A stretch of DNA of 64,000 nucleotides from BJHL01 sp040378885 (GTDB taxonomy: Bacteria > Planctomycetota > Phycisphaerae > Phycisphaerales > UBA1924). Within the stretch, counting starts at the first letter, position 1. Each line of letters opens with the position of its first letter. Below are positions 34,191-42,569 of the stretch, piece after piece. A program made the translations under genes and the position numbers. The DNA lies in contig JBKDAN010000049.1 of assembly GCA_046316615.1 (NCBI GenBank), positions 1 through 64,000 of the forward strand. The letters are read 5' to 3'. Under the pieces are notes generated by a model. The model searched no databases and had not been told where the DNA came from. It worked only from the letters and a program-made list of their open reading frames with translations.

Positions 34191-34757
34191 ATGACGTACG
34201 TTGACCCTCGACCGGTTGAACTGCACACGGCGCGGCTGGTGCTGCGGCCCTTCACGCTGGAGGAGTGTCCGCGCATCGCGACAATTGCCAACGACCCGCG
34301 CGTGGCGGACACGGTGCTGAGCATTGCGGTTCCTTACACGCTTGCGCACGCGGAGGAGTTCTATCAGCGTCATGACACATGGTGGCGCGAGGGCAAGGGA
34401 TTTGTGTTTGCGATGCGACTGCGCGATGTGCCGGGGAGTGACGGCATCATTGGATTCACGGGGCTGCATCCGAAAGTTGACTGGAGTAACGCGGAGCTGG
34501 GATACTGGCTGGGCGTGGACTATTGGAACCAGGGCTACGCGACGGAAGCCGCGAAGGCTCTTTGCACGTGGGGTTTCGCATCGCGCGGGCTGCATCGCAT
34601 CTTTGCGCAGCACATGACCAAGAACGGAGCGAGCGGGCGCGTGATGGAGAAGCTGGGCATGCGCTACGAAGGTCTCATGCGTGAGCACATTCGCAAAGGC
34701 GAGGAGTATCGCGACGTGAAGGTATACGGCGTGCTGGCACGCGAGTGGGTCATCTAA
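34191..34757 (+). CDS. RimJ/RimL-type GNAT acetyltransferase
   Basis: A 188-residue GNAT enzyme that would acetylate an amine with acetyl-CoA. The family pattern is ELHTARLVLRPFTLEECPRI at the start, then SNAELGYWLGVDYWNQGYAT, with the acetyl-CoA loop around Q-G-Y-A-T-E-A, and MTKNGASGRVMEKLGMRYEG. These are the hallmarks of ribosomal-protein or small-molecule N-acetyltransferases (Acetyltransf_3). Substrate unknown. ATG 34191 has no clear ribosome site. Divergent from the ECF sigma gene. Confidence 0.92.
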   Translation: MTYVDPRPVELHTARLVLRPFTLEECPRIATIANDPRVADTVLSIAVPYTLAHAEEFYQRHDTWWREGKGFVFAMRLRDVPGSDGIIGFTGLHPKVDWSNAELGYWLGVDYWNQGYATEAAKALCTWGFASRGLHRIFAQHMTKNGASGRVMEKLGMRYEGLMREHIRKGEEYRDVKVYGVLAREWVI

Positions 34758-34765
34758 GATGCTGC

Positions 34766-35818
34766 ATGCGCTACCGCACTCTTGGCAACACCGACATTCG
34801 TATCTCTGAGATCGGCTTTGGCTGCTGGACGATGGGCGGGCCCAACTGGTCGCCCCAGAACGGTCAGGCAATTGGCTGGGCCGAGGTGAATGAAGATGAG
34901 ATTCTGGCTGCCATCAAAGTGGGGCTGGATGCGGGCGTGAACCACTGGGATAACGCCGACGTGTACGGCAACGGGCGTGCGGAGCGCATTCTGGGGCGCT
35001 GCCTCAAGAAGCTGGGTGTGAAGCCGGGCACACAGGTCATTGCGACGAAAATCGGGCACTTTCGCGGCACCGCGTCGCATGCGTACCACCCGGCGCATAT
35101 TCGCCACCAGTGCGAACAGAGCCTGCGCAACTTGCAGGTGGATGTGATTGATCTGTACTACTTCCACCACGGCTCGTACGTGGGCGAGGATGTGAACGGC
35201 CAGCAGCACGACTACCTGCACGAAGCCGCCGCGACGATGCACGCGCTGGTGAAGGAAGGCAAAGTGCGTGCGATCGGTCAGAGTGCGTATAGCAACGAGG
35301 ACTTTGAGCGGGCGATTCCGGTGCTCAAGCCGCACGCGCTGCAGAACAAAGCGAACCTGCGCTATCAGGACTTCATTAAGCCCGGCTGCAAGTTGCAGCA
35401 ACTCATGGAGCAGTACAAGTGCGACTTCGTCGCGTTTGGGCCGCTGGATCAGGGCATTCTGCTCGACAAGTTTGATCCGGACAACCCACCCAGCTTTGGA
35501 GAGGGCGAGTATCGCAGCAGCCGCAAGGACTTTGCGCCGGCGACGCTGCGCGACGTGCGCGAAAGGCTGGCGATGGTGCGGCAACGCGCGAATGCCGGCG
35601 GCTTTGGGCTGCCTGCGGGTGACTTCAAGATGGGCACGCCGCAGGACATTGAGCGGCTGGCGAGCATTGCGCAGCGTTGGCTGCTGGCGCACGTGAATGT
35701 CGCGAGCGTGATTCCGGGCTTCCGCAATCCGCGTCAGGCGGCGTGCAACGTCACGGCGACCTCACACGAGCCGATGGGGCATGAAGATGTGAAGTGGTTG
35801 AGGGAGTTGTGGCAGTAA
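34766..35818 (+). CDS. Aldo/keto reductase
   Basis: A 350-residue NADPH-dependent aldo/keto reductase. The N-terminus is MRYRTLGNTDIRISEIGFGC. The catalytic residues fit the family: D and Y in DNADVYGNGRAE, K in VIATKIGHF, and H in YYFHHGSY. The C-terminal region VIPGFRNPRQAACNV carries the cofactor-binding segment. It starts nine bases after the GNAT stop, so the two are probably co-transcribed. Substrate unknown. The gene ends within three bases of a long inverted repeat. Confidence 0.94.
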   Translation: MRYRTLGNTDIRISEIGFGCWTMGGPNWSPQNGQAIGWAEVNEDEILAAIKVGLDAGVNHWDNADVYGNGRAERILGRCLKKLGVKPGTQVIATKIGHFRGTASHAYHPAHIRHQCEQSLRNLQVDVIDLYYFHHGSYVGEDVNGQQHDYLHEAAATMHALVKEGKVRAIGQSAYSNEDFERAIPVLKPHALQNKANLRYQDFIKPGCKLQQLMEQYKCDFVAFGPLDQGILLDKFDPDNPPSFGEGEYRSSRKDFAPATLRDVRERLAMVRQRANAGGFGLPAGDFKMGTPQDIERLASIAQRWLLAHVNVASVIPGFRNPRQAACNVTATSHEPMGHEDVKWLRELWQ

Positions 35819-35937
35819 ACCAGTACCGGAGTACCGAAGAGACGAAGTACCGCAGGAAAGACATTGCGGGGCCGGTAGCGGATCCGCCTTTCCTTCGGTA
35901 CTTCGTCTCTTTTGTACTCCGGTACTTCTTCAGTACA
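35819..35937. repeat. Long inverted repeat of GAAGTACCG mini-repeats
   Basis: Two arms of about 38 bases face each other: 35823-35861 and 35885-35928. Each contains AGTACCGGAGTAC, then AAGAGACGAAGTACCG, and ends AGGAAAG on the inner side, with a few mismatches. The spacer carries the palindrome GCGGATCCGC. The right arm overlaps the end of the convergent SpoIID-like gene. A cruciform or a two-sided terminator is likely. Confidence 0.88.
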
Positions 35938-37309
35938 CCTTCTGCACTTCCGAGCCCGGGTAGAACGTGCGGATCATCTTCCGCCAGTCCCAGCCCAGGT
36001 CGGCGAAGCCCTTGGCGCACCATTGGCACATGCCGATGCCGTGGCCCCAGCCGCGGCCGGTGAAGGTGACTTGGCTGCCGTAGATGCTGACTTCCGTATC
36101 GCCGCTGTGTACGCGATTCTCGGGTGTCATCGGCATGGCATCGGGGATCGGCTGGTTCACGCTCATGCGCAGCTCTTCCGCGGTCATGGCGTAGCGCTTG
36201 CCGGTTTCGTCGGTCACGCGATAGATGTTGGGGCGGTCGGCGTCGTTGACTTCAGCGACCTGGATCTGGCGCACGCGGCCCACTTCGGCAATCTCATGCT
36301 TGTTGACGCGGCCCCACACACGCATGCGGCGTGAGACGTCGTCATCGCTGCGAGTCTGTGTCCAGCGATAGAACGTGGCCTTCTGGCAGCCGTGTTCGCG
36401 TGGCTTGCCTTGCAGCGACTCGGCCTTGTTGAAGGGCTTGGCCTCATCTTCCGCCCACGCGCCCACGGCGCTGGCAGGTCGGCCGCCGCAGGTGCTGCTG
36501 TAGTAGGAGCGCACGAGTTGGCCATCTTCCGTGATGACGTGGCCACGAGTGACGCGTGCCGCTTCCAACGCTTTGCTCGCCGTGGTCATGCCGCCGTACA
36601 CCTGATCGGCGGTGGTGTCTTCCACGTCAAATGCACGATTCTCGCTGCGAGCGCGCCAGCGTTCGTGCAAGGCGTAGGTGCGGGCAGCCACGGCTTGCGC
36701 TTCGTACGTCTGGCGGGGCCAGTCCTTGAACAGTTCATGGGTCAGTACGCCCGGAATGTAGCTCTCGACGCCCATAGTGATGATGACATCAAATGCGCCG
36801 GCGTTGGTACTCCATGCGGGGCGAATCGTGATGAAGCCGGGGTAAGGCGTCTTGTCGACGCGGATCGACTGCTCGGGTGTGCGCGGGTAGCCATCGGCGG
36901 TGCCGTCACCGACCACGACTTCCATGTCATTGCCGAAGCCCCATTCACGCGTGCGCTTCTGGCCGTCCACGATGCGCACGCCCTTGCTGCCGCTGGTGAC
37001 GGTGATGGGGGTGGCGACGTACTCAGGCGTGCCCGCGCCCACGCCGGCCTTGCGAAGGATGACGCGCGGTGGGCCGCTGATGACGGTGCTGCTCACACCC
37101 TTGTTCACGCGGACGCGGATGTCCGGTTCCTGGCGGTAGACGGTCGTGGCCGGACCGATGACGGCGGGCTTGGAAGAAAGCGATGGCAGCTCCAACTCGC
37201 GCACCGATTGGCAGCCGGTCAGGCTTGCGACCAGCGCGGTTGCACCTGCGGCGATAATTGCCAGCCGCGTCTTCACTTGCATGGACCAACCGCTGTACGC
37301 TCTGCTCAT
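35930..37309 (-). CDS. SpoIID/LytB-domain lipoprotein
   Basis: A 459-residue protein. The N-terminus has a lipobox-like signal (LAIIAAGATALVASLTGC). The SpoIID domain shows the family motifs: TMGVESYIPGVLTHELFKDW, YEAQAVAARTYALHERW, YYSSTCGGRPASAVGAWAED and, at the end, GRGWGHGIGMCQWCAKGFAD. SpoIID-type enzymes cut glycan strands lacking stem peptides. ATG 37309 has GGAG seven bases upstream; ATG 37282 has none. The chosen ATG overlaps the ATG of the divergent lipoprotein gene. Probably a cell-wall or glycan remodelling enzyme on the cell surface. Confidence 0.92.
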   Translation of the reverse strand: MSRAYSGWSMQVKTRLAIIAAGATALVASLTGCQSVRELELPSLSSKPAVIGPATTVYRQEPDIRVRVNKGVSSTVISGPPRVILRKAGVGAGTPEYVATPITVTSGSKGVRIVDGQKRTREWGFGNDMEVVVGDGTADGYPRTPEQSIRVDKTPYPGFITIRPAWSTNAGAFDVIITMGVESYIPGVLTHELFKDWPRQTYEAQAVAARTYALHERWRARSENRAFDVEDTTADQVYGGMTTASKALEAARVTRGHVITEDGQLVRSYYSSTCGGRPASAVGAWAEDEAKPFNKAESLQGKPREHGCQKATFYRWTQTRSDDDVSRRMRVWGRVNKHEIAEVGRVRQIQVAEVNDADRPNIYRVTDETGKRYAMTAEELRMSVNQPIPDAMPMTPENRVHSGDTEVSIYGSQVTFTGRGWGHGIGMCQWCAKGFADLGWDWRKMIRTFYPGSEVQKVY

Positions 37310-37760
37310 GACTGATCTCCGACCTGCAACTTGGCGGACAAACCTGGTGCGACCGGCATGTGTGCGCGCAATCGCCGTGGGCCTTGTCGCCTCCGCGATC
37401 ATTCCTATCGGCTGTGTGGCTCCAAAAGCTCCACCCGCAATCGCGTCCGAGGCGTGGAACGGCCCGGCGATCAGCCTCAACTCCTCGCAAGCGACGCACG
37501 TGGTGAAGATTGAAGCGCCAAGCCCGGGTTGGCAGCCTGTCAATGACCAAACACGGCAGGCGTGGCGATCCCAAGAGGTGTACATCACGCTGAAGGAGCC
37601 CAGCCCGCTCTACTTCTATCCGCAGGTCATCACCAATCACAGCATCGGCACCAACGTGCCGAGCGGCACCGCGCTGCGGGTGTATGTGCGTCGTGTGCCG
37701 GCGGATGCCAAGCCCAGCGACGAGACTCCGTACCACTTGGTGGCGCGGACAGGCCAGTGA
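37308..37760 (+). CDS. Small lipoprotein of unknown function
   Basis: A 150-residue protein. VRAIAVGLVASAIIPIGC is a lipoprotein signal with lipobox I-P-I-G-C, not fully canonical. The mature part is beta-rich (VYITLKEPSPLYFYPQVITN, then GTALRVYVRRVPADA). The start ATG 37308-37310 overlaps the start codon of the divergent SpoIID gene; an in-frame ATG at 37281 also exists. No ribosome site is visible for either. No family was recognised. Confidence 0.7.
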   Translation: MTDLRPATWRTNLVRPACVRAIAVGLVASAIIPIGCVAPKAPPAIASEAWNGPAISLNSSQATHVVKIEAPSPGWQPVNDQTRQAWRSQEVYITLKEPSPLYFYPQVITNHSIGTNVPSGTALRVYVRRVPADAKPSDETPYHLVARTGQ

Positions 37761-37805
37761 TCGCAGTCAGGCCACGCATGCGATGCGTTCACCTACGCTG
37801 GCGGC

Positions 37806-38975
37806 ATGGCAGCAACCAAGTCTCCCAAGGTCAAGCATCTTTCCAGCACGCCGCGCAAGCTCGGGTTTCGATTTCCCGCAGAGTGGGAGGCGCAGAGCGG
37901 CACGTGGTTCAGTTGGCCGCGTCCGGAGGGGATTTCATTTCCGGCGAAGTATCACACGGTGCCGGAGAACATCTGCCGGATCATGCATGCCATCATGGAG
38001 CATGGCAAGCAGGCGGTGCACATCAATGTGCCCAACGAAAACTACGAGCACATCGTGCGTGGCCATCTGAAAGATGCGAAGGTGCCGGCGGACCTTGTCA
38101 AGAAGTACGTGAAGTTCCACTTCATCGCGACCAACGAAAGCTGGTGCCGCGATCACGGCCCGGCGTTTGTCGTGAAGCGCGCGGGCAGCAAGAGCACGTT
38201 CGCGATTGTGGACTGGGGATTCAACGCGTGGGGCGGCAAGTATCCTCCGTATGACAGCGACGATGCCGTGCCTGCTCGCATTGCAGAGAAGTATGCGAGC
38301 AACAAGCGATTTGCGGGCGTGTTTGAGCCCTTGCATGCGAAGGCTGCGGGTGAACAGGTGGGCAAGCTGCGCCGCGTAGTGATGGAAGGCGGCGGCGTGG
38401 AGTTCAACGGCGCGGGCACCGTGCTGACGACTGAGAGCTGCCTGCTGAACAAGAACCGCAATCCGGGTCTATCCAAGAAGCAGATTGAAGAGCTGCTGAA
38501 GGACTACTACGGCCAGCAGCACGTGTGCTGGTTGGGTGATGGCATCGCGGGTGATGACACCGACGGTCACATTGATGATCTGGCGCGATTCCTTGATCCG
38601 CAGACGATCGTCGTCGCGCGCGAGGAAGACCCCAAAGACGAGAACTACGAATTGCTCGAAGAGAATGTGCGTCGCTGCTCAGAGCTGAAGGACCAGAACG
38701 GCGAGCCGTTCCGCATCATCGCGATTCCGATGCCGGGCAACGTGGCGTATGACGGCCAGCGACTGCCGGCGACGTATCTCAACTTCCTGTTTGTGAACGG
38801 CACGTGCCTGGTACCGACCTTCCGCCATAAGAAGAACGACAAGCTGGCGCTGGAGATTCTGCAGCGCTACCTGCCTGAGCACAAAGTTGTTGGTGTCGAT
38901 TGCACCGAACTTATCTGGGGTCTTGGCGCGATTCACTGTCTGACGCAGCAGGTGCCTGCTGTCGCCAAACTGTGA
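37806..38975 (+). CDS. Agmatine deiminase family protein
   Basis: A 389-residue protein of the peptidyl-arginine/agmatine deiminase (PAD_porph) family. Motifs: GFRFPAEWEAQSGTWFSWPR at the N-terminus, TNESWCRDHGPAFV, MEGGGVEFNGAGTVLTTESC, DDTDGHIDDLARFL with the catalytic His and Asp, and LGAIHCLTQQ with the catalytic Cys near the end. Such enzymes convert agmatine to N-carbamoylputrescine, the first step of a polyamine route. No aguB-like amidase is in the window. The start follows the upstream lipoprotein by 45 bases. Confidence 0.93.
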   Translation: MAATKSPKVKHLSSTPRKLGFRFPAEWEAQSGTWFSWPRPEGISFPAKYHTVPENICRIMHAIMEHGKQAVHINVPNENYEHIVRGHLKDAKVPADLVKKYVKFHFIATNESWCRDHGPAFVVKRAGSKSTFAIVDWGFNAWGGKYPPYDSDDAVPARIAEKYASNKRFAGVFEPLHAKAAGEQVGKLRRVVMEGGGVEFNGAGTVLTTESCLLNKNRNPGLSKKQIEELLKDYYGQQHVCWLGDGIAGDDTDGHIDDLARFLDPQTIVVAREEDPKDENYELLEENVRRCSELKDQNGEPFRIIAIPMPGNVAYDGQRLPATYLNFLFVNGTCLVPTFRHKKNDKLALEILQRYLPEHKVVGVDCTELIWGLGAIHCLTQQVPAVAKL

Positions 38976-39010
38976 GTGAAGCTGAAACGCGACGACGGCA
39001 TCCAAACCGC

Positions 39011-40081
39011 ATGCAGTTGATGCAATCACTCACCGCCGGATCGCTTCGGGCCCGCAATCGCGTGTGGATGGCGCCGCTGACGCGTTGTCGCGCGCCGGGC
39101 GGCGAGCCGACAGCGCTCAATGCGACGTACTACACACAGCGTGCCGGCGCGGGCGTGATCGTGAGTGAAGCGACCAACATCAGCCGCGAGGCCACGGGCT
39201 ACCCAGATACGCCGGGCATCTATACCAAGGCCCAGGTTGACGGCTGGCGACTGGTGACTGATGCGGTCCACGCGGCGGGCGGAACGATTGTGTGTCAGTT
39301 GTGGCACGTGGGACTCGTGAGTCACCCCGACTATCACGATGGTGAACTGCCCGTGGCTCCCAGCGCGATCAACACGGGTGGCGAGTGCCGCGTACCTGAT
39401 GGTTCGCGCAAGCCGCGGGTCACGCCGCGTGCGCTGGAGACCAGCGAGATTGCGCGTGTCGTGCACGATTACGTGTACGCCGCGAAGATGGCGATTGCCG
39501 CAGGTTTTGACGGCGTGGAAGTGCATGGCGCCAACACGTACTTGATTGATCAGTTCCTGCGCACGGGCAGCAACACGCGGACTGACAAGTATGGCGGCAG
39601 CTTGGAAAATCGCTCGCGATTCCTGTTTGAGGTGCTCGACGGCGTGTGCGGCGCGATCGGCAGTCATCGCACCGGCCTGCGACTGAGCCCCAGTGGCGAA
39701 ACGTCCACGCATCGCGATGACAATCCGCGAGAGACCTTCACGCATGTGGTGCACGAGCTGAACCGCTACAACCTTGCGTTTCTGCATCTGCTGCGATACT
39801 GGGGAGATGACGCAGCGACCAAGGCCCGCGAGATTCCGCTGCGCGTCTTTCGTGATGTCTATCGCGGCACGCTGGTTGCCAATGGCAAGTTCACGCCCGA
39901 TGAGGCGGAAACGTGGGTTGCCCGTGGCGACGCGGATGCCGTCGCGTTTGGTGAGCTGTTTATCAGTAACCCCGATCTGCCGCAGCGCATTGCGAAGGGA
40001 GTGGCGCTTACGCCGCCGGATCGGAGTACGTACTACAGCAGTGGCGCGAAGGGCTACACGGACTATCCCGCGGCGACGTGA
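39011..40081 (+). CDS. Old-yellow-enzyme family ene-reductase
   Basis: A 356-residue FMN-dependent oxidoreductase of the NADH:flavin / alkene reductase family. The N-terminus RNRVWMAPLTRCRAPGGEPT binds FMN. Then come LWHVGLVSHPDYHDG, AAGFDGVEVHGANTYLIDQF with the substrate-binding H-x-x-N, YGGSLENRSRF and LVANGKFTPDEAETWVARGD plus ADAVAFGELFISNPDLPQR near the end. It likely reduces activated C=C bonds (nemA/OYE group). ATG 39011 lacks a ribosome site; its 5' flank overlaps no gene. Close spacing to the deiminase gene suggests one transcript. Confidence 0.94.
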   Translation: MQLMQSLTAGSLRARNRVWMAPLTRCRAPGGEPTALNATYYTQRAGAGVIVSEATNISREATGYPDTPGIYTKAQVDGWRLVTDAVHAAGGTIVCQLWHVGLVSHPDYHDGELPVAPSAINTGGECRVPDGSRKPRVTPRALETSEIARVVHDYVYAAKMAIAAGFDGVEVHGANTYLIDQFLRTGSNTRTDKYGGSLENRSRFLFEVLDGVCGAIGSHRTGLRLSPSGETSTHRDDNPRETFTHVVHELNRYNLAFLHLLRYWGDDAATKAREIPLRVFRDVYRGTLVANGKFTPDEAETWVARGDADAVAFGELFISNPDLPQRIAKGVALTPPDRSTYYSSGAKGYTDYPAAT

Positions 40082-40094
40082 TGCGCGTGGGTCT

Positions 40095-41060
40095 TTACCA
40101 CGGCTTGTGTTGCAGCAGCTCCCCGGCACGCTGCTTGTTTGATGCGTCAGGGTCAGACTTCGACATCTGCTCAAGCAGCGCCCATTCATCCGGTGGGCCG
40201 GTGGAACTCATCTGAAATTCCGCGGCGATGCGATCACTCATGCATCGCAGGCCATATGCACGGACTGAGGCATCGGGATGGCGCAGCGCCTGGGCGATGA
40301 TCTGATTGGGAATGTGCACCGCCTGATTGATGTCGGGATAGCCGGTGCCCAGCGAGAAGCTAACCATCGCGCTCATGAACCAGGCACGCCGCAGGAATGG
40401 CGGCTGGCCAAGTGCGACTGCGAACTCATGGTCGTACGCCTCTTGTGCGAGGCGCTGCACATCGCGGACCATCCATGTGTCTTGCTCTGGCGTTTCGAGC
40501 ACGGTCATGGCGAGCGCGTTGACTTCGTCGATCATCGGTACAAGCGTGACGCACTCCGCATCGGTCATCGCGCCATCGTGTGCGGTGAGATGCGCGAAGC
40601 ACACGCGCATGGCGGATGAAACCTGTTGCTGCCAGCGCAAGCGATCCCACGCCGATGTCGATTTATGGAGCGTTGTGTCGACTCCAGGCAGCCCCGCTGG
40701 GCTTCGCGGCGGCTGCTCAGCGCGAAGCGCGATCTCACGCAGCACCGCGCGGGGCAGCTTGCTGGTCCATGGTACAGGAATGGCGTTCCACACTGCAACA
40801 GGCAGCAGCAAAATCGCCAAGGCCATGCACGCGCGGGCCAGCACCGGGTGCCGCTTGGCTTGGTGGAGCGCGTATGCGGAAGACGCGACAGTGCCACACT
40901 CAGGACACTTCTTGCCCGAGACCAGCGACATGTCGTACTGACATCGCGGGCAGCGGCGACTGCCGTATGTGTTGTCACCCATCCACGCCCACCACGCCAA
41001 CCCGAGCAGCGCTACGGGAATGACAAAGAGCGCGATGGTGATGACCACATGCAAGTTCAT
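40095..41060 (-). CDS. Membrane protein with zinc-ribbon (CPRC...CPEC)
   Basis: A 321-residue protein. A membrane segment opens the protein (VVITIALFVIPVALLGLAWW), followed by a Cys4 zinc ribbon CPRCQYDM...CPECG (about 36-56) of a type very common in planctomycetes, a second membrane segment (about 76-92), and a helical soluble part. No enzyme motif was recognised. ATG 41060 has GGAG seven bases upstream, so the longer frame from 41240 is not used. Convergent with the ene-reductase gene, 14 bases apart. Confidence 0.8.
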   Translation of the reverse strand: MNLHVVITIALFVIPVALLGLAWWAWMGDNTYGSRRCPRCQYDMSLVSGKKCPECGTVASSAYALHQAKRHPVLARACMALAILLLPVAVWNAIPVPWTSKLPRAVLREIALRAEQPPRSPAGLPGVDTTLHKSTSAWDRLRWQQQVSSAMRVCFAHLTAHDGAMTDAECVTLVPMIDEVNALAMTVLETPEQDTWMVRDVQRLAQEAYDHEFAVALGQPPFLRRAWFMSAMVSFSLGTGYPDINQAVHIPNQIIAQALRHPDASVRAYGLRCMSDRIAAEFQMSSTGPPDEWALLEQMSKSDPDASNKQRAGELLQHKPW

Positions 41061-41339
41061 GCGAGCGCTCCAGCTTGAACGCAGACTTGGTTGTAGTGCA
41101 TGCAAGCCCCTTGGAGCATGGTGGATGGACTGAGGATTCTCACACCGACGCGAGTGATTGGCAAGGCGAGCATCAGTGGGATTTGGCTGGTAAATACAGA
41201 GTGTTTTTTCTGGAATAGAGCGATTTGCGGAAGCGAGCAATATGAAAATTGAGTCTCATTTATCGAAACCGACCGATTCGGCCGGGCGTATCGCGTGTGC
41301 CAGCGCGACGGTGCCGGCGCAAACAGCCCCTACCCACGG

Positions 41340-41379
41340 CCGCCCCGTTAGCATCGTGCGAGCGGGGCGGTCTGTTTTT
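41340..41379 (+). terminator. Plus-strand intrinsic terminator without an upstream gene
   Basis: CCGCCCCG (41340-41347) pairs with CGGGGCGG (41363-41370) across a 15-base loop, and TCTGTTTTT follows. This is a textbook intrinsic terminator on the plus strand. No plus-strand gene ends nearby; the nearest is at 40081, behind a minus-strand gene. Confidence 0.75.
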
Positions 41380-41538
<159 letters not shown>

Positions 41539-41545
41539 CCCGCCC

Positions 41546-42553
41546 TCACCGCCGCGTCACGCTGATGCGGACGCTCTTGGTGGTGCTTTCCACTTTCAGG
41601 CCTTCGGGAATATTGGGGAACTCGATGGTTTGCGCGGTGATGCCGCGTTCGAGATCGCTCACGGTGAGGCTGACGAGGGCGGTGATGGGCAGGGTGCGGT
41701 TACGGACTTGCTCGACGAGTTCTTCGGAGCCGATGACGCGGACGTTGGTGAGGAACTGGTCTTGCGGCGCGATTTGGATGTTCCAGCGCGTGAGTTGATC
41801 GGGCTCGACGCGGACGTAGACGGGCACCTGCGACAGCGTGAGTTCGGTGCCGCGCATGGGTTTGGTGAGAGTCACGTCAACCGTTGGCGGCTCGATGCGC
41901 ATCTTGGCGCGGTCGGCGATGTCGAACGGCGGGCGCAGCGAGAGGCCTCGCAGTGTTTCGGTCTTGCCACCGGGCAGCTTGTCAAGCAGTTCGGTGGGCA
42001 TGGCGATGCTGACGATGTCCTGGGGCGCGAGGCGGGCGATATCGCGCGAGGGCATGGTGAGCTTGACGGTGGGCGGGCTGATGACGGGCACGGCGTTGCT
42101 GCCCAGAGCGGTGCTGATTTCCGCCGGCAGCCTCACAGCGATCTCACGCGTTTCGAGCTCGTCGAAGACGATATCGAGCACGGGCGGCTCGACGCGGCGG
42201 ATGCTGACGCCCAGCTCGACCATGTCGGGGTTCTCGCGCAGCACCTGAGCAAGATCAATCGTGCCCACGCCCGGCACGACCGGCACGTTGACGGTGCCCG
42301 CCATGACTTCCAGCGGCGCACGCAGGCGGCGCTCAACATTTTCCACGCGAGAGCTGTTGGTCTGGATCCAGACGTCGACCGAGGTTTCCTTGCGATTCTC
42401 CGCGGTGACGAAGCTGTAGCGAGCGTTCTCAGGCGTGACCAACGTGAGGCGCGCGGGCATCTTCTGCTCGCGCAGCGTCTCGCTCTCCGCGAAGATCCAC
42501 ACGAAGACCGCGACGAAGGTGGTGATGACGAGATTTTTGATCGTCTGCCACAT
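41546..42553 (-). CDS. ybbR: YbbR-domain protein (CdaA regulator)
   Basis: A 335-residue protein. One membrane segment at the N-terminus (IKNLVITTFVAVFVWIFAES) is followed by extracytoplasmic YbbR-type beta repeats (for example VSIRRVEPPVLDIVFDELET and PVYVRVEPDQLTRWNIQIAP). In firmicutes YbbR/CdaR binds and regulates the diadenylate cyclase CdaA; here the gene directly follows the cdaA homologue on the same strand, which supports the same role. ATG 42553 is the likely start; a GTG at 42622 would overlap cdaA. Confidence 0.9.
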   Translation of the reverse strand: MWQTIKNLVITTFVAVFVWIFAESETLREQKMPARLTLVTPENARYSFVTAENRKETSVDVWIQTNSSRVENVERRLRAPLEVMAGTVNVPVVPGVGTIDLAQVLRENPDMVELGVSIRRVEPPVLDIVFDELETREIAVRLPAEISTALGSNAVPVISPPTVKLTMPSRDIARLAPQDIVSIAMPTELLDKLPGGKTETLRGLSLRPPFDIADRAKMRIEPPTVDVTLTKPMRGTELTLSQVPVYVRVEPDQLTRWNIQIAPQDQFLTNVRVIGSEELVEQVRNRTLPITALVSLTVSDLERGITAQTIEFPNIPEGLKVESTTKSVRISVTRR

Positions 42554-42569
42554 GCTCTTGCTCGGCCAC

